A DNA stretch of 64,000 nucleotides from Streptomyces sp. NBC_01439 (GCF_036227605.1 NZ_CP109487.1:5433001-5497000); one strand, 5' to 3'. Positions 40,545-50,486 are shown, numbered from the stretch's first letter. Numbers and translations are program-made. Notes: a model not told the origin generated them from the sequence alone.

Positions 40545-43500
40545 TCACTTCTTCTTGTGTAGCAGCGACAGGTCCGGGGTGATCTCCGGGATATCCGGTT
40601 TGGGTACGTGGATCCGCTGGTTCTCGGAGTACCAGTGGATCTCCTCCCAAGGGCGTCCGGGGCGTTCGTGGTCGGCATCGCCCCAGGCGGCTGCGCCGTC
40701 GTGCTGCGTGACGGCGAGAGCGACCTGGCTCATCTCCCAAGCCGTTCCGTCGCCGCGGCCCGGGTAGTTGTCTTCGTGCCGGCTGTTGAATTGTGCGCCG
40801 TGCTTGGCCGCCGTCTGGAACGCGTCCACGATGTCCTCGGGCGTGTTCCAGTTGCCCACCTGGCCGGAGCTGTTCGGCATGCCGTCAAGGGTGATCGACA
40901 ACGTCGTGCCCCGATCGTTGACGGCGCTCATGACGTTGGTCATCCATACCGGACCGCCTGCCTCCTGCCCCGAGTAGGCGGAACCGTTGTAGGTGTGGGC
41001 GCCCTGATCCCGCGGTCTGGCCGGGTCGTGGTAATCCGGGTCGTTCGGGTCGTTCCGCAGGTACCTGGCGAGACTGTCGGACTGGTCGTGCGGGGCGACG
41101 TTCGCGCCCAGGACCACGCTGTGCCGGTTCTCCTTGTTCTTGCTGTGCGGGCACATCGCCAGGCCCAGCGGGTCGATCCACGTCGTTGGGTTGTCGACGT
41201 ACGCGAACGCGTTGGGTGCCGGGGTCAGACCGAGGGGGTCCGGGGAGACGTACCGGCCGGAAGCCGGGTCGTAGTGGCGGTGGCGGTTGTAGTGGAGTTG
41301 GGACTCCGGGTCGAAGTACTGGCCCGGAAAGCGGAGGGGGGTGTAGGCCGTCGCGTCGCGGTTCCAGGTGGTGACGCCCCAGAGCGTGGCGCGAGTGTGC
41401 CAGGCCACCTCGCCCTGCTCGTCGACGAGCTCGCGAGGGGTTCCGATCAGATCCGTGGCGATGGCGAAGAAGCGGCTGTCGATCTCCGCCTGGTCGAGGA
41501 GGCGGCGTTCCACCTGGGTGACCGGCTTCACGCCGTCGTGGTCCCACGTCAGCGCGACGGCCTCTCGGGAGCCGTGGGTGCGGGTCACCTGCTCGATGAG
41601 GGTGTCGCCGTCCCAGGTGAAGGTCACTTCGTCGGTGACCGACGCCCCGTCCGGCGCCAGGCGCTGCTTCGCGACGCGGCGGCCCAGCGCGTCGTACAGG
41701 TACCGCCAGCGGGTGCCGTCCGGCGTGGTGACCGAGACGAGGCGGTCCTCCGCGTCCCAGCCGTAGCGCCAGGTGTCTGGTTTGCGCGAGAGGCGGCGCT
41801 TCTGCCGCAGGACCACCCGCCCCTGTGCGTCGTGTTCGTAGCGGACCGAGCCCGCCCCGGTGAGGCGGGTGCCCACGTAGGTGCGGGGCCCTGCAGCGCT
41901 GTCGTCCGCAGGCCAGGAGGCCTCGGTCTGGTTGCCGGACTCGTCGTAGGCGTACCGCTCGCTCCAGTTCGCGGCGGTCACACCCGTGATCCGGCCCTCG
42001 CGGGTCAGATCGAACCGGCGTCGGCCGGCGAGGTGGTCGTCGACCGAGGTCAGATGGCCGTCCGGGCGGTAGCCGTAGACGCGGTGCTGGACGGTCCGGT
42101 CGCCGGCGACCCGGACGCGTTGGTCGGTGAGGCGCCCCTGGTCGTCGTACGCATGGTCGATGGTGAGCGTTTCGCCGATGCGGCGCGTGGTCTCGCGTCC
42201 CGTCCCGTCGAACTCGAAGGTCACCTGGCGGCCCGAGGCGTTGAGCAGCGCGCTGCGGTCGGCGGGGAAGGTCCAGGAGCTGACCGCCCCGCTCGGCGTG
42301 GTGCGACCGACGCGGCGGCCGGCCTCGTCGTGGGTGTGGCTGAGCTCTCGGCCGTTGCACAGCTCGCGCACGACCCGCCCCGAGTCGTCCCGTGTGAACA
42401 GGATCTCGGCATCCGGGCCCGCTGCCCGGGCCAAGCGGCCGGACGCGGCGTAGGCGAAGTGGGTGAGTGCGCCCTCGGCGTCCTTGGTCACCACCCGGCC
42501 GACGGCGTCGCGTTCGTACCGGACCATCTGACCGCAGCCGTTGGTGCGGCTGGCCAACTGTCCGTTCGCGTCGTGGGTGTAGCGCAGGACGCGGCCGTCG
42601 AAGTCCGTTTCGGACGTGAGGCGTCCGGCTGCGTCGTGCGTGTAGCTCCACGACGAGCCGGCCGGGTCGGTGACCTGGGTGAGGCGCAGTTCGGTGTCGT
42701 ACGCGAAGGAGTGGCGAGCTCCGTCCGGTGTGGTGCGGGCCGTGACCAGGTCGAAGTGGGTGTACTCGAAGCGGGACTCGCCGCCCACGGCGTCGACGTG
42801 GGTCAGGCAGTTTCCCTCGCCGTCGTACGTCCAGGACCGGGTGGAGCCGTCGGGGTCGGTGCGCCGGGCCAGTTCGCCCTCGACCGTCCACTCCAGCCGT
42901 GTGGTGCGGCCGTCCGGCCCGGAGATCAGGATCGGGCGGCCGAAGGCGTCCCGCTCGTAGCGGGTGACCGTGCCCAGCGGACCCCGGACGGCCAGGGGGA
43001 GGCCGGCGGCATCGCAGAGCAGGCGGTCCGACGTGCCGCCGGAATCGTCCATGCCGGTCAGGTGGCCCGACGCATTGTGGGTGAGCCGGGTCGCCGTGCC
43101 GTTCGGGCGGGTGAAGAGGGTCGGGTTCCCGCGGTCGTCGTACTCCTGGTGCGACGTCGAGCCGTCGGGGCCGGTGACGGAGGTCAGCTGGTGCCGGTCG
43201 TTGTACTCGACCGTGGCCGTGCTGCCGTCCGGGTGGTCGATGCGTACGAGGTCGCCACGTCCGTCGTAGGTGTAGGTCGTGGTCCGGCCGAGCGGATCGG
43301 TCTGGGCGAGCAGGCGGTCGTACGGGTCCCAGAGCCGACGGACGGTGTGGCCGAGCGGGTTGGTCTCGGCGATGACCTGGAGGTGGTCGTTGAACCGGAA
43401 GACGGTGGCTGCACCGGTGGAGTCGGTGTACCGGGTGGTCCCGGATGCGGTGTCGTACGCGAAGGTGGAGGAGAGGAAGCCGTCGGGGCCGATGGTGCGT

Positions 43501-45419
43501 ACGACCCGGCCGGTGGTGTCGTAGACGTAGCGGAAGGTGGAGTCGTTGCGGTCGGTCCAGGACGTGACGCGGGCGTCCTCGTCGTAGGTCAGACGCTGGG
43601 CCAGTCCGGAGGAGTTGGCGACGGCGGCCAGGTTGCCGGACTCGTCGTAGCCGTACGTCATGACGGTGACGGGCCCGTCACCGGTGCGCAGGTCCATGGC
43701 GGTGACCCGCTGGTCGTCCGTGGCGAGCCGGACGGTGTAGCCGCCGCTGTGGGAGACGGTGGTGGGGGCTCCGTCGCCGGCGCGGGCGAAGGAGATGACG
43801 TTGTCGTTGCGGTCCTCGATCGTCGTCAGCCAGTACGCCGCGGAGGTGCGGTACGGGCTTCCGGTGAAGGACTTCGTCAGCCCGGACCGGGTGTCGGTGA
43901 CCGTGTAGGTCGTCTCGCCGTCGTGCTGGCCGTCGTGGGCGAGGGCGAGCCGCGGGCCCTCGAGCGGCAGGACCGGGTCGCCGCCCGCCTGTGGGAGCCG
44001 GGGGTAGACGAGGAGGGAGCCGTCTTCGCGGGCCCAGATCAGGCCGCCGCCGAGCGGGTCGTCCTCCAGCCGCTCGTCGAGGGTGGAGGCCCAGCTGCGG
44101 CCGAACCACTGGCCGTAGCGGTATTCGGACAGGTGCGTGCGCTTGAGGACGAGCGGGAGGGTGCCGGGCAGTGCGAGGTCCGTCTGCGGCAGCGTCATCT
44201 CGCCGGTGACGACATCGATCGGATCGTTCTCGCACCGCTTCTTGTCCAGCGAGATGCCGTTGCGGCGGGGCTCGTCCTTGGCCTTGCCCAAGGAATCGGG
44301 CTTCGTGCGGCTGCTCGCGTCCTTGCCGCCTGCGGCGTCGCCCTTGGCGTACTTGTGGTCCCCGGCCCTGCCGTCGCCGGAGCCCTTGCCCTTCAGCCGG
44401 TTGAAGTCGTCGTGGAGGGCCTGGTCGTTCTTCTTGTGGTCGGTGGAGATCTGCTTGACGGCTTTGGGGAGGGTCGTTCCCACGTGGTCGCCCATGGCCT
44501 TGGTGGCTTTGGTGAGGGCTGCCAGGGCCTTGTCCGCGACGGGGTCGATGGCCTGGGCTATGGAGTCGCGCCCTCGGGTGCGGCCGTGGTGTGACTTGGC
44601 CTTGGTCAGCTTCGAGCTGGTCTTGCCGTGGATGCCGGTGCTGACCGTGTTGAGGCTGGTCCCGGCACGGTCGTGCTCGGAGTGCTCGATGTACAGGTCG
44701 ACCAGGCCGGTACCGCCACCGCCGCCACCGCCGCCACCGCCCGCGGAGGCGAGGTGGAGGGATTCCTTGCCGGACTGGACGCCTTCCTTGAAGCCGTCCT
44801 TGCCTGCGTCCTTGGCCTGGTCGAGGTCCACGCCGTCCTGGAAGCCGAGTGCCATGGAGCCGAGTTGGACGACGAGGTCGGCGGCCATGCCTTCCAGGGC
44901 GGCGACGGCCGGCTCGGTCATGGCCGAGACGATGTAGCCGACGGCCTCCTCCATGCACTCCTTGATGAGGCGCTTGATGACTTCCTGGGTGGCGCGCATG
45001 GCACCGGCCCCGATCAGCATCGACAGGCCGCCGGTGACGGGTATGAGGGAGAGCGCGATGCCCGCTTCGGCGGCCAGGTAGCCGAGCTGCACCAGGGCGG
45101 CGGACTTCATGGCGACCACGGCGTCGGCGGCCAGGTCCATGGCCCCGGCGATGGTGCGGGCCGCGGACGCGAGGTCCTTGAAGTGCTTGGTCTTTACGGT
45201 GTTCCAGTGCTTGTTGAGGGCCTCGATCGACTCGCCCTTGCTCGCGGAGAGCAGGCGTTCGACGTGGTTGTTCGCGAGCTGGCCGTCGTCCAGCAGGTCC
45301 TCGGCGAACTCGCGGAGCGAGTCCGCCATGTCCCGGTAGGCGTCCTCGTCCACGTTCGGCCAGGCCACACCGATCAGATCCAGCAGGGTGTCCGCCCAGT
45401 CCGGCACCGTGACAGACAT
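40545..45419 (-). CDS. Rhs-repeat polymorphic toxin (type-27-like C-terminal toxin)
   Basis: 1624 residues. Residues 1-225 are helical with hydrophobic stretches (WXG100/ESX-like start MSVTVPDWADTLLDLIGVAW), suggesting type VII-type export; no signal peptide is seen. A Gly run (ten glycines, about 228-238) and a charged linker follow. The DUF6531/Rhs region starts about 395 (NDPIDVVTGEMTLPQTDLAL), then some 900 residues of YD repeats (YDESGNLAAVANSSG, YDDQGRLTDQRVRV and others), ending in the Rhs core RHYDPASGRYVSPDPLGL (about 1395-1412). The last ~205 residues are the variable toxin, beginning NRHSVVLGANVAPHDQSDSL; GAHTYNGSAYSG and GTAWEMSQVALAV recall polymorphic toxin type 27. ATG at 45419. 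The toxin's activity is unknown. Confidence 0.9.
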   Translation of the reverse strand: MSVTVPDWADTLLDLIGVAWPNVDEDAYRDMADSLREFAEDLLDDGQLANNHVERLLSASKGESIEALNKHWNTVKTKHFKDLASAARTIAGAMDLAADAVVAMKSAALVQLGYLAAEAGIALSLIPVTGGLSMLIGAGAMRATQEVIKRLIKECMEEAVGYIVSAMTEPAVAALEGMAADLVVQLGSMALGFQDGVDLDQAKDAGKDGFKEGVQSGKESLHLASAGGGGGGGGGGTGLVDLYIEHSEHDRAGTSLNTVSTGIHGKTSSKLTKAKSHHGRTRGRDSIAQAIDPVADKALAALTKATKAMGDHVGTTLPKAVKQISTDHKKNDQALHDDFNRLKGKGSGDGRAGDHKYAKGDAAGGKDASSRTKPDSLGKAKDEPRRNGISLDKKRCENDPIDVVTGEMTLPQTDLALPGTLPLVLKRTHLSEYRYGQWFGRSWASTLDERLEDDPLGGGLIWAREDGSLLVYPRLPQAGGDPVLPLEGPRLALAHDGQHDGETTYTVTDTRSGLTKSFTGSPYRTSAAYWLTTIEDRNDNVISFARAGDGAPTTVSHSGGYTVRLATDDQRVTAMDLRTGDGPVTVMTYGYDESGNLAAVANSSGLAQRLTYDEDARVTSWTDRNDSTFRYVYDTTGRVVRTIGPDGFLSSTFAYDTASGTTRYTDSTGAATVFRFNDHLQVIAETNPLGHTVRRLWDPYDRLLAQTDPLGRTTTYTYDGRGDLVRIDHPDGSTATVEYNDRHQLTSVTGPDGSTSHQEYDDRGNPTLFTRPNGTATRLTHNASGHLTGMDDSGGTSDRLLCDAAGLPLAVRGPLGTVTRYERDAFGRPILISGPDGRTTRLEWTVEGELARRTDPDGSTRSWTYDGEGNCLTHVDAVGGESRFEYTHFDLVTARTTPDGARHSFAYDTELRLTQVTDPAGSSWSYTHDAAGRLTSETDFDGRVLRYTHDANGQLASRTNGCGQMVRYERDAVGRVVTKDAEGALTHFAYAASGRLARAAGPDAEILFTRDDSGRVVRELCNGRELSHTHDEAGRRVGRTTPSGAVSSWTFPADRSALLNASGRQVTFEFDGTGRETTRRIGETLTIDHAYDDQGRLTDQRVRVAGDRTVQHRVYGYRPDGHLTSVDDHLAGRRRFDLTREGRITGVTAANWSERYAYDESGNQTEASWPADDSAAGPRTYVGTRLTGAGSVRYEHDAQGRVVLRQKRRLSRKPDTWRYGWDAEDRLVSVTTPDGTRWRYLYDALGRRVAKQRLAPDGASVTDEVTFTWDGDTLIEQVTRTHGSREAVALTWDHDGVKPVTQVERRLLDQAEIDSRFFAIATDLIGTPRELVDEQGEVAWHTRATLWGVTTWNRDATAYTPLRFPGQYFDPESQLHYNRHRHYDPASGRYVSPDPLGLTPAPNAFAYVDNPTTWIDPLGLAMCPHSKNKENRHSVVLGANVAPHDQSDSLARYLRNDPNDPDYHDPARPRDQGAHTYNGSAYSGQEAGGPVWMTNVMSAVNDRGTTLSITLDGMPNSSGQVGNWNTPEDIVDAFQTAAKHGAQFNSRHEDNYPGRGDGTAWEMSQVALAVTQHDGAAAWGDADHERPGRPWEEIHWYSENQRIHVPKPDIPEITPDLSLLHKKK

Positions 45420-45612
45420 GCTCCCGCACCCCCGTGCTCATTGGAATTCCCCGACGCTTCTGCGAATCATCCTTGCACGGCAGTGCGACAACACCGCCTG
45501 GCGGGGGCGCCAGTTGGGGGCAATGCGGAGCATTTGGGGCCGGTCCGGATTCCCTGTGCTCGTTCGCTCGGGCGATCTGCGGTGATGGCCGAGCCGCTGT
45601 CGACGACAGGCC

Positions 45613-46071
45613 CTAGGCGGGCGTCGTCGGGGGGAGGGGGCGGGCGGGTCGGCCGGGGCGGCCGCGCATGACCACTGCGCCCAGGAGGATCAGGGCGCCC
45701 GCGCCGTAGGCGTTCGCGAGGCCGTCGCCGAGGGCCCGGGTGGTGCCGCCGATGGAGAGGCTGCCGGCCGCCTGTCCCTGGCGGACCGTCCACAGGACGG
45801 TGAAGCCGAGCACGACGATCCCGGCCAGGGCCATCAGCAGGCGCGAGCGGAGCAGGACGGCGCACAGGGTGAGGACGGCGGCGAAGAGGTACGGGAGCAG
45901 GATCGAGGCCGCCAGGGTGGACCCGTGGTCGGTGATTCCGGTGGAGGTGAAGAGCTCCTGGACGCGGTAGTCGCGTCCGAGACGGCCGTCGTACCAGGCA
46001 CGGAAGGGGCTCCAGACGGCGGCCGCCGCTCCGACGAGACCCATCAGGGAGCCGAGTGCGTTGCGGAGCAT
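45613..46071 (-). CDS. Small membrane protein of unknown function
   Basis: 152 residues with four hydrophobic segments: ALGSLMGLVGAAAAVW, STLAASILLPYLFAAVLTLC, LLMALAGIVVLGFTVLW and GAGALILLGAVVM. A short extracytoplasmic loop after the first segment contains DYRVQELFTSTGITDHG. The tail is Arg/Pro-rich. Family not recognised. ATG at 46071. It lies 194 bases upstream of the Rhs gene on the same strand; no functional link is evident. Confidence 0.72.
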   Translation of the reverse strand: MLRNALGSLMGLVGAAAAVWSPFRAWYDGRLGRDYRVQELFTSTGITDHGSTLAASILLPYLFAAVLTLCAVLLRSRLLMALAGIVVLGFTVLWTVRQGQAAGSLSIGGTTRALGDGLANAYGAGALILLGAVVMRGRPGRPARPLPPTTPA

Positions 46072-46275
46072 GCCCGGCCCTTCGAGGTAGGGGGTCTCGG
46101 TGCCGACCCTACGCCGGGCCCCTGCGACCCGCACCTCGGGTCCGCCACAGGGGGGGCCACGGGGGTGGGCCACGGGGGTCCGGTGGCCGCGCCGTGCGTG
46201 CGTCGGCGGTACTCCGCCGCTCACCACGGTCAGGTCCACCTCGAACGCGGACCGGCCTGCCTGAGGTGCGGCCCG

Positions 46276-47052
46276 TCAGCGCAGCCGGAACTCCGTGCCG
46301 GGCCGCCGCGAGGCGAACAGCTCCGCCTGCCGTTCCGGCGCCAGGTTCCCCAGCGCGATCAGCGCCGGAGCGTGCGTCAGCGCCTGCTGGAGCGCGGCCT
46401 GCTTCGCCGACCACAGGGCCCGTACGGTGCCCTGCACGGCCTCCGTGGGGAAGCCGGCCAGGGTCTGTGCCGCCCGGAGGGCCGCCGGGAGCAGTTCGTC
46501 GGGCGCGGTCAGTTCCGAGACCAGTCCGATCTCGTGGGCCCGGCGCGCGGAGAGCCGCTCGGCCGTGCCCATCAGGGACATTCGGGCCGCCTCGCCGAAG
46601 GGCATCCGCTGCGCCATGTAGACGGCCTCGTAGGCGCTGACCATTCCGTAGGTGGTGTGCGGGTCGAAGAAGGTGGCGGTCTCGGAGGCGATCAGGAACT
46701 CCGCCTCGCCCAGCAGGTAGAAGGCCCCGCCGCAGGCCATGCCGTTGACGGCGGCGACGACCGGCTTCCACAGGTCGCCCGACTTGGGGCCGATGGCGAT
46801 CAGCGGGTCGTCGGTCGAGTAGGGGGAGGCGGGCTGGGGCACGTCGACGCCGCGGTCGATGCCGGTGCAGAAGGCGGCCGCCCCGGCGCCGGTGAGTACG
46901 ATCGCCCGCACCTCTTCGGCGAAGCGGAACTCCCGCCACACCTCGCCCAGTTCGGCCGCCGTGGCCAGGTCGACGGCGTTGTGCCGGTGCTCCCGGTCCA
47001 GGGTGACGACGGCGACGCCGGTCGCCCTGTCCCGTTCCACCCGCACGGTCAT
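46276..47052 (-). CDS. Enoyl-CoA hydratase/isomerase
   Basis: 258-residue crotonase-fold enzyme: VVTLDREHRHNAVDLATAAE, the oxyanion strands CTGIDRGVD and AAVNGMACGGAFYLLGEAEF, and a loop TYGMVSAYEAVYMAQRMPFG where classical hydratases carry their second acidic residue. The divergence from canonical active-site residues suggests a specialised isomerase or hydratase. ATG at 47052 overlaps the stop of the OB-fold gene (ATGA). Third gene of the thiolase - OB-fold - hydratase operon controlled from site 7. Confidence 0.87.
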   Translation of the reverse strand: MTVRVERDRATGVAVVTLDREHRHNAVDLATAAELGEVWREFRFAEEVRAIVLTGAGAAAFCTGIDRGVDVPQPASPYSTDDPLIAIGPKSGDLWKPVVAAVNGMACGGAFYLLGEAEFLIASETATFFDPHTTYGMVSAYEAVYMAQRMPFGEAARMSLMGTAERLSARRAHEIGLVSELTAPDELLPAALRAAQTLAGFPTEAVQGTVRALWSAKQAALQQALTHAPALIALGNLAPERQAELFASRRPGTEFRLR

Positions 47053-47516
47053 GACTTCTCCAGGACCCAGCGGGGCACGGCCATGCCGCCCGTCTCGGTG
47101 AAGACCACGTGCACCCGGGCGCCGATCCGCAGCCGGGCCGGGTCCACCGAGTCGAGCGGCGCGTCGGCCGAGGTCACCAGGTTCCCGGCGAGCCGGATGT
47201 GCGGGGCGTCGGCGAGCTCCACGAGGATCACGTTGTACGGGGCCTGCGCGGCGTAGGCGGGCAGCAGCGGCGGGTACGGCCGGACGTAGGACCAGATGCG
47301 GCCGCGGCCGCTCATCCGGCGCCACTCGCCGTCGAAGGACCGGCAGTGCGGGCAGCAGGGGCGGGGCGGGAAGCGCAGCCGGCCACAGGCGGCGCAGGCC
47401 TGGACGCGCAGCTCGCCCCGCGCGGCGTACTCCCAGAAGGGGGCGCCGTCCTCGTCGGGGACCGGCAGCAGCAGTTCGGCCGCGGCCTCGGCGGCGGCTT
47501 CGGACGCGGTGGTCAT
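47049..47516 (-). CDS. Zn-ribbon OB-fold (DUF35) protein
   Basis: 155-residue DUF35 protein. Zinc ribbon CAACGRLRFPPRPCCPHC (about residues 41-58), then OB-fold with GRGRIWSYVRPYPPLLPAYA and PYNVILVELADAPHIRLAGN. It lies three bases after the thiolase gene and overlaps the hydratase gene; this contiguity strongly suggests a thiolase-DUF35 complex, as known for Ltp-type aldolases with ChsH2. The first ~22 residues are Ala/Glu-rich. Confidence 0.9.
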   Translation of the reverse strand: MTTASEAAAEAAAELLLPVPDEDGAPFWEYAARGELRVQACAACGRLRFPPRPCCPHCRSFDGEWRRMSGRGRIWSYVRPYPPLLPAYAAQAPYNVILVELADAPHIRLAGNLVTSADAPLDSVDPARLRIGARVHVVFTETGGMAVPRWVLEKS

Positions 47517-47519
47517 CGG

Positions 47520-48677
47520 TCAGCTCCTCAGCAGGATCGCGGACGTCGGGACGCCTTCGCCCGCCGTCACCAGGCAGGTCGCGGCGTCGGGCACCTGCGC
47601 GGTGGAGACGCCCCGCAGTTGCTTGACGCCCTCGTTGATCAGGTTGAAGCCGTGCACGTACGCCTCGGACAGGCCGCCGCCCCCGGTGTTGATGGGGAGC
47701 CGGCCGCCCGTCTCCAGGGCGCCGCCCTCGGTGAAGGCGGCGCCCTCGCCGCGGCCGCAGAAGCCGTAGCCCTCCAGGGAGAGCGGGATCAGCGGGGTGA
47801 AGGCGTCGTAGATCTGGGCAACGTCCACGTCCTGGGGCCCGAAGTCGGCCTGCTTCCACAGGTGGCGGGCGGCGGTCCAGGCGGGGCCGGACAGCGGGTC
47901 GTCGTTCCAGTAGTTGACCATGCCGTGGTGCTGGGCGGGCAGGCCCTGGGCGACGGAGTGCACGTAGACGGGTTTCTGGCGGCAGTCGCGGGCGCGTTCG
48001 GCGGAGACGATCACGCAGGCCAGCGCCCCGTCGGTCTCCAGGCAGTTGTCGAAGAGGCAGAGCGGGTCGCTGATCATGCGGGAGGTCATGTACATCTCGC
48101 GGGTCAGCGGGCGTTCGTACATCATCGCGGCCGGATTGGCGTTGGCCCGGTTGCGGCAGGCCATGGCGACGTTGAAGAGGTGGTCGCGGGTGGCGCCGTA
48201 CTCGTGCATGTAGCGGCGGGCGAGCATGCCGATCTCGTCGGCGGGGCGCAGCAGGCCGAAGGGGCGGGTCCACTGGCCGGGGGTGGGTAGCTGGACGGCG
48301 GTGTTCTTCCAGGGGCGGGGGCCCGAGCCGCGCTTGCGGGAGCGCCAGGCGACGCCGACGGTGGCCTGGCCGGTGGCGACGGCGGAGGCGAGGTGGCCGA
48401 CGGTGGCGCAGGAGCCGCCCCCGCCGTAGCCGATCTTGGAGAAGAAGGTGACGTCGCCGGCGCCGATGGCCTTGGCGACCTCGACCTCGTCGGTCTCTTC
48501 CATGGTGTAGGAGGCGAAGGCGTCGACCTCGGACGGGTCGATGCCGGCGTCGGCGAGGGCCGCGAGGATGGCCCGGCAGGCCAACTCCTTCTCGGACTGC
48601 GGGAGACGTTTGGCAAAGGCGGTCTGCCCGATGCCGACTATCGCCGTCGCGTCCTTGAGCGTTGCCGCCATCGCCAC
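47520..48677 (-). CDS. Thiolase-superfamily lipid-transfer protein (Ltp-like)
   Basis: 385-residue SCP-x/Ltp-type thiolase, second of two in the window. It begins ATAIVGIGQTAFAKRLPQSE; the region around FFSKIGYGGGGSCATVGHLA holds a Cys near the classical nucleophile position. The C-terminal signature is IYDAFTPLIPLSLEGYGFC and then NTGGGGLSEAYVHGFN. It is expected to cleave or condense CoA esters with its DUF35 partner. ATG at 48677, with a second ATG at 48671. Divergent from the acyl-CoA ligase, with a perfect operator arm pair between. Confidence 0.9.
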   Translation of the reverse strand: MAMAATLKDATAIVGIGQTAFAKRLPQSEKELACRAILAALADAGIDPSEVDAFASYTMEETDEVEVAKAIGAGDVTFFSKIGYGGGGSCATVGHLASAVATGQATVGVAWRSRKRGSGPRPWKNTAVQLPTPGQWTRPFGLLRPADEIGMLARRYMHEYGATRDHLFNVAMACRNRANANPAAMMYERPLTREMYMTSRMISDPLCLFDNCLETDGALACVIVSAERARDCRQKPVYVHSVAQGLPAQHHGMVNYWNDDPLSGPAWTAARHLWKQADFGPQDVDVAQIYDAFTPLIPLSLEGYGFCGRGEGAAFTEGGALETGGRLPINTGGGGLSEAYVHGFNLINEGVKQLRGVSTAQVPDAATCLVTAGEGVPTSAILLRS

Positions 48678-48722
48678 CTCCGGGGTGCGCCAGTACTGAC
48701 AGCCGCGAAGGCTACAGCTAAT

Positions 48723-48737
48723 CTGACGGATAGTCAG
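48723..48737. promoter_or_regulatory. Palindromic operator, site 7 (thiolase / acyl-CoA ligase)
   Basis: CTGACGGATAGTCAG matches CTGACG-N3-CGTCAG with one mismatch. It lies 45 bases from the thiolase start and 28 from the ligase start, in the middle of the 88-base divergent promoter. Confidence 0.78.
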
Positions 48738-48765
48738 CTACTGGGTCTGCGGGAAGGTGGCACGC

Positions 48766-50436
48766 ATGGGTGACGACGGGCGCGGCGACGGGCGCGAAGG
48801 CGTGCGCGGCGACGGGCGCGAGGGCGAGCGCGAGGACGTCCGCGGGGATCTGCGCTGGGGCAGCATCGCGCAGCTCGTCCGGACGGCGGCGGCCCGGTAC
48901 GCCGACCGCGAGGCCGTCGTCGACGGACGCACCCGGATCAGTTACGCGCAGCTCGGCGAGCGCGTCGAGCGCGCCGCCGCGGCCTGCCTCGCCGCCGGGA
49001 CCGAGCCCGGCGACCGGGTCGCCGTCTGGGCCCCCAACACCCTGGAGTGGATCGTTTCCGCACTCGGCGCCGTCTCGGCCGGCGCGGTGCTCGTCCCCCT
49101 CAACACCCGTTTCAAGGGCGGGGAGGCCGCGTACGTCCTGGAGCGCAGCCGGGCCCGGCTGCTCTTCGTCACCGGCACCTTCCTCGGCACCTCCTACGTC
49201 GCCTCCCTGCGCCGCGCCGCGGCCGAGGGCCCCGGCACCGGCCCGCTGCCCGGACTCCCGCACCTGGAACAGGTCGTGGTCCTGGCCGACGACGCCCCCG
49301 ACTCCTTCCGCACCTGGAAGGAGTTCCTGGTGTGCGGGGACGGCGTACCGGCCGCGGCGGTCCGCGAGCGCGCCGAATCCATCCGCCCCGAGTCGCCCTC
49401 CGACATCATCTTCACCTCCGGCACCACCGGCAGCCCCAAGGGCGCGGTCATCACCCACGCCCAGTCCCTGCGCTGCTACGACGTGTGGAGCGAGCTCGCC
49501 GGACTGCGCGAGGGCGACCGCTACCTGATCGTGAACCCCTTCTTCCACACCTTCGGCTACAAGGCCGGGATCATCGCCTGCCTGATGCGCGGGGCCACGA
49601 TGGTCCCGCAGCCCGTCTTCAACGTGGACACCGTCCTCGCGAACGTCGCCGCCGAGCGGATCTCCGTACTCCCCGGGCCGCCCACCCTCCACCAGTCGAT
49701 CCTCGACCACCCCCAGCGCGACCGCCACGACCTCTCCGCCCTGCGCCTGGTCGTCACCGGCGCCGCCGTGGTCCCGCTGCGGCTCGTCGAACGGCTGAGC
49801 GGCGAACTGCGCATCGCCACCGTCCTCACGGCGTACGGGCTCTCCGAGGCCAGCGGCATCGTCACCATGTGCCGCCGCGGCGACCCGGCGGAGACCGTCT
49901 CCGCCACCTCCGGCCGGGCCATCCCCGACACGGAGGTGAGGATCCTGGACACCGACGGGCGGCCGCAGCCGGCCGGGCACGTGGGCGAGATCGTGGTCCG
50001 CGGCTACCACGTCATGCAGGGCTACTTCGAGGACCCCGAGGAAACCACCCGGACCATCACCCCCGAGGGCTGGCTGCACACCGGCGACGTGGGGTACGTG
50101 GACGAGGCCGGCAACCTGCGCATCACCGACCGGATCAAGGACATGTTCATCGTCGGCGGGTTCAACGCCTACCCCGCCGAGATCGAGCAACTGCTCGGCC
50201 TCCACCCGGACATCGCGGACGTCGCGGTGATCGGCATCCCGGACCCGCGCCTCGGCGAGGTCGGCAAGGCCTACGCGGTCCGTCGCCCCGGCTCCACCCT
50301 CACCGCGGACGACCTGATCGCCTGGTCCCGCCGCGAGATGGCCAACTACAAGGTCCCGCGCGCGGTGGAGTTCGTGACGGAGCTCCCGCGCAACGCGAGC
50401 GGCAAGATCCTCAAACGCGCCCTCCGCACCGGCTGA
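48766..50436 (+). CDS. Acyl-CoA ligase, AMP-forming (FadD3-like)
   Basis: 556-residue adenylate-forming acyl-CoA ligase that activates a carboxylic acid with ATP and CoA. Motifs: [20 protein letters not shown] (P-loop, about residue 205), [18 protein letters not shown] (A5), [20 protein letters not shown] (A7/A8 hinge) and the catalytic Lys in [14 protein letters not shown]. FadD3 of steroid catabolism activates the C/D-ring acid; similarity here is by pattern only. A ~25-residue Gly/Arg/Glu/Asp repeat leader (GDGREG units) precedes the domain. ATG at 48766 has GGAAGG eight bases upstream; GTG at 48757 is possible. Shares site 7 with the thiolase operon. Confidence 0.9.
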   Translation: MGDDGRGDGREGVRGDGREGEREDVRGDLRWGSIAQLVRTAAARYADREAVVDGRTRISYAQLGERVERAAAACLAAGTEPGDRVAVWAPNTLEWIVSALGAVSAGAVLVPLNTRFKGGEAAYVLERSRARLLFVTGTFLGTSYVASLRRAAAEGPGTGPLPGLPHLEQVVVLADDAPDSFRTWKEFLVCGDGVPAAAVRERAESIRPESPSDIIFTSGTTGSPKGAVITHAQSLRCYDVWSELAGLREGDRYLIVNPFFHTFGYKAGIIACLMRGATMVPQPVFNVDTVLANVAAERISVLPGPPTLHQSILDHPQRDRHDLSALRLVVTGAAVVPLRLVERLSGELRIATVLTAYGLSEASGIVTMCRRGDPAETVSATSGRAIPDTEVRILDTDGRPQPAGHVGEIVVRGYHVMQGYFEDPEETTRTITPEGWLHTGDVGYVDEAGNLRITDRIKDMFIVGGFNAYPAEIEQLLGLHPDIADVAVIGIPDPRLGEVGKAYAVRRPGSTLTADDLIAWSRREMANYKVPRAVEFVTELPRNASGKILKRALRTG

Positions 50437-50486
50437 GCCGGTTCAGGGGACGAGGCCGCCCAGATCGATACGTCGGCGCGGGCGGG

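Noticed and set aside
40608..44594. Open frame of about 1300 codons antisense to the Rhs gene
   Set aside because: A GC-skew artefact of high-GC DNA; the minus-strand Rhs protein has clear YD repeats and conserved motifs.
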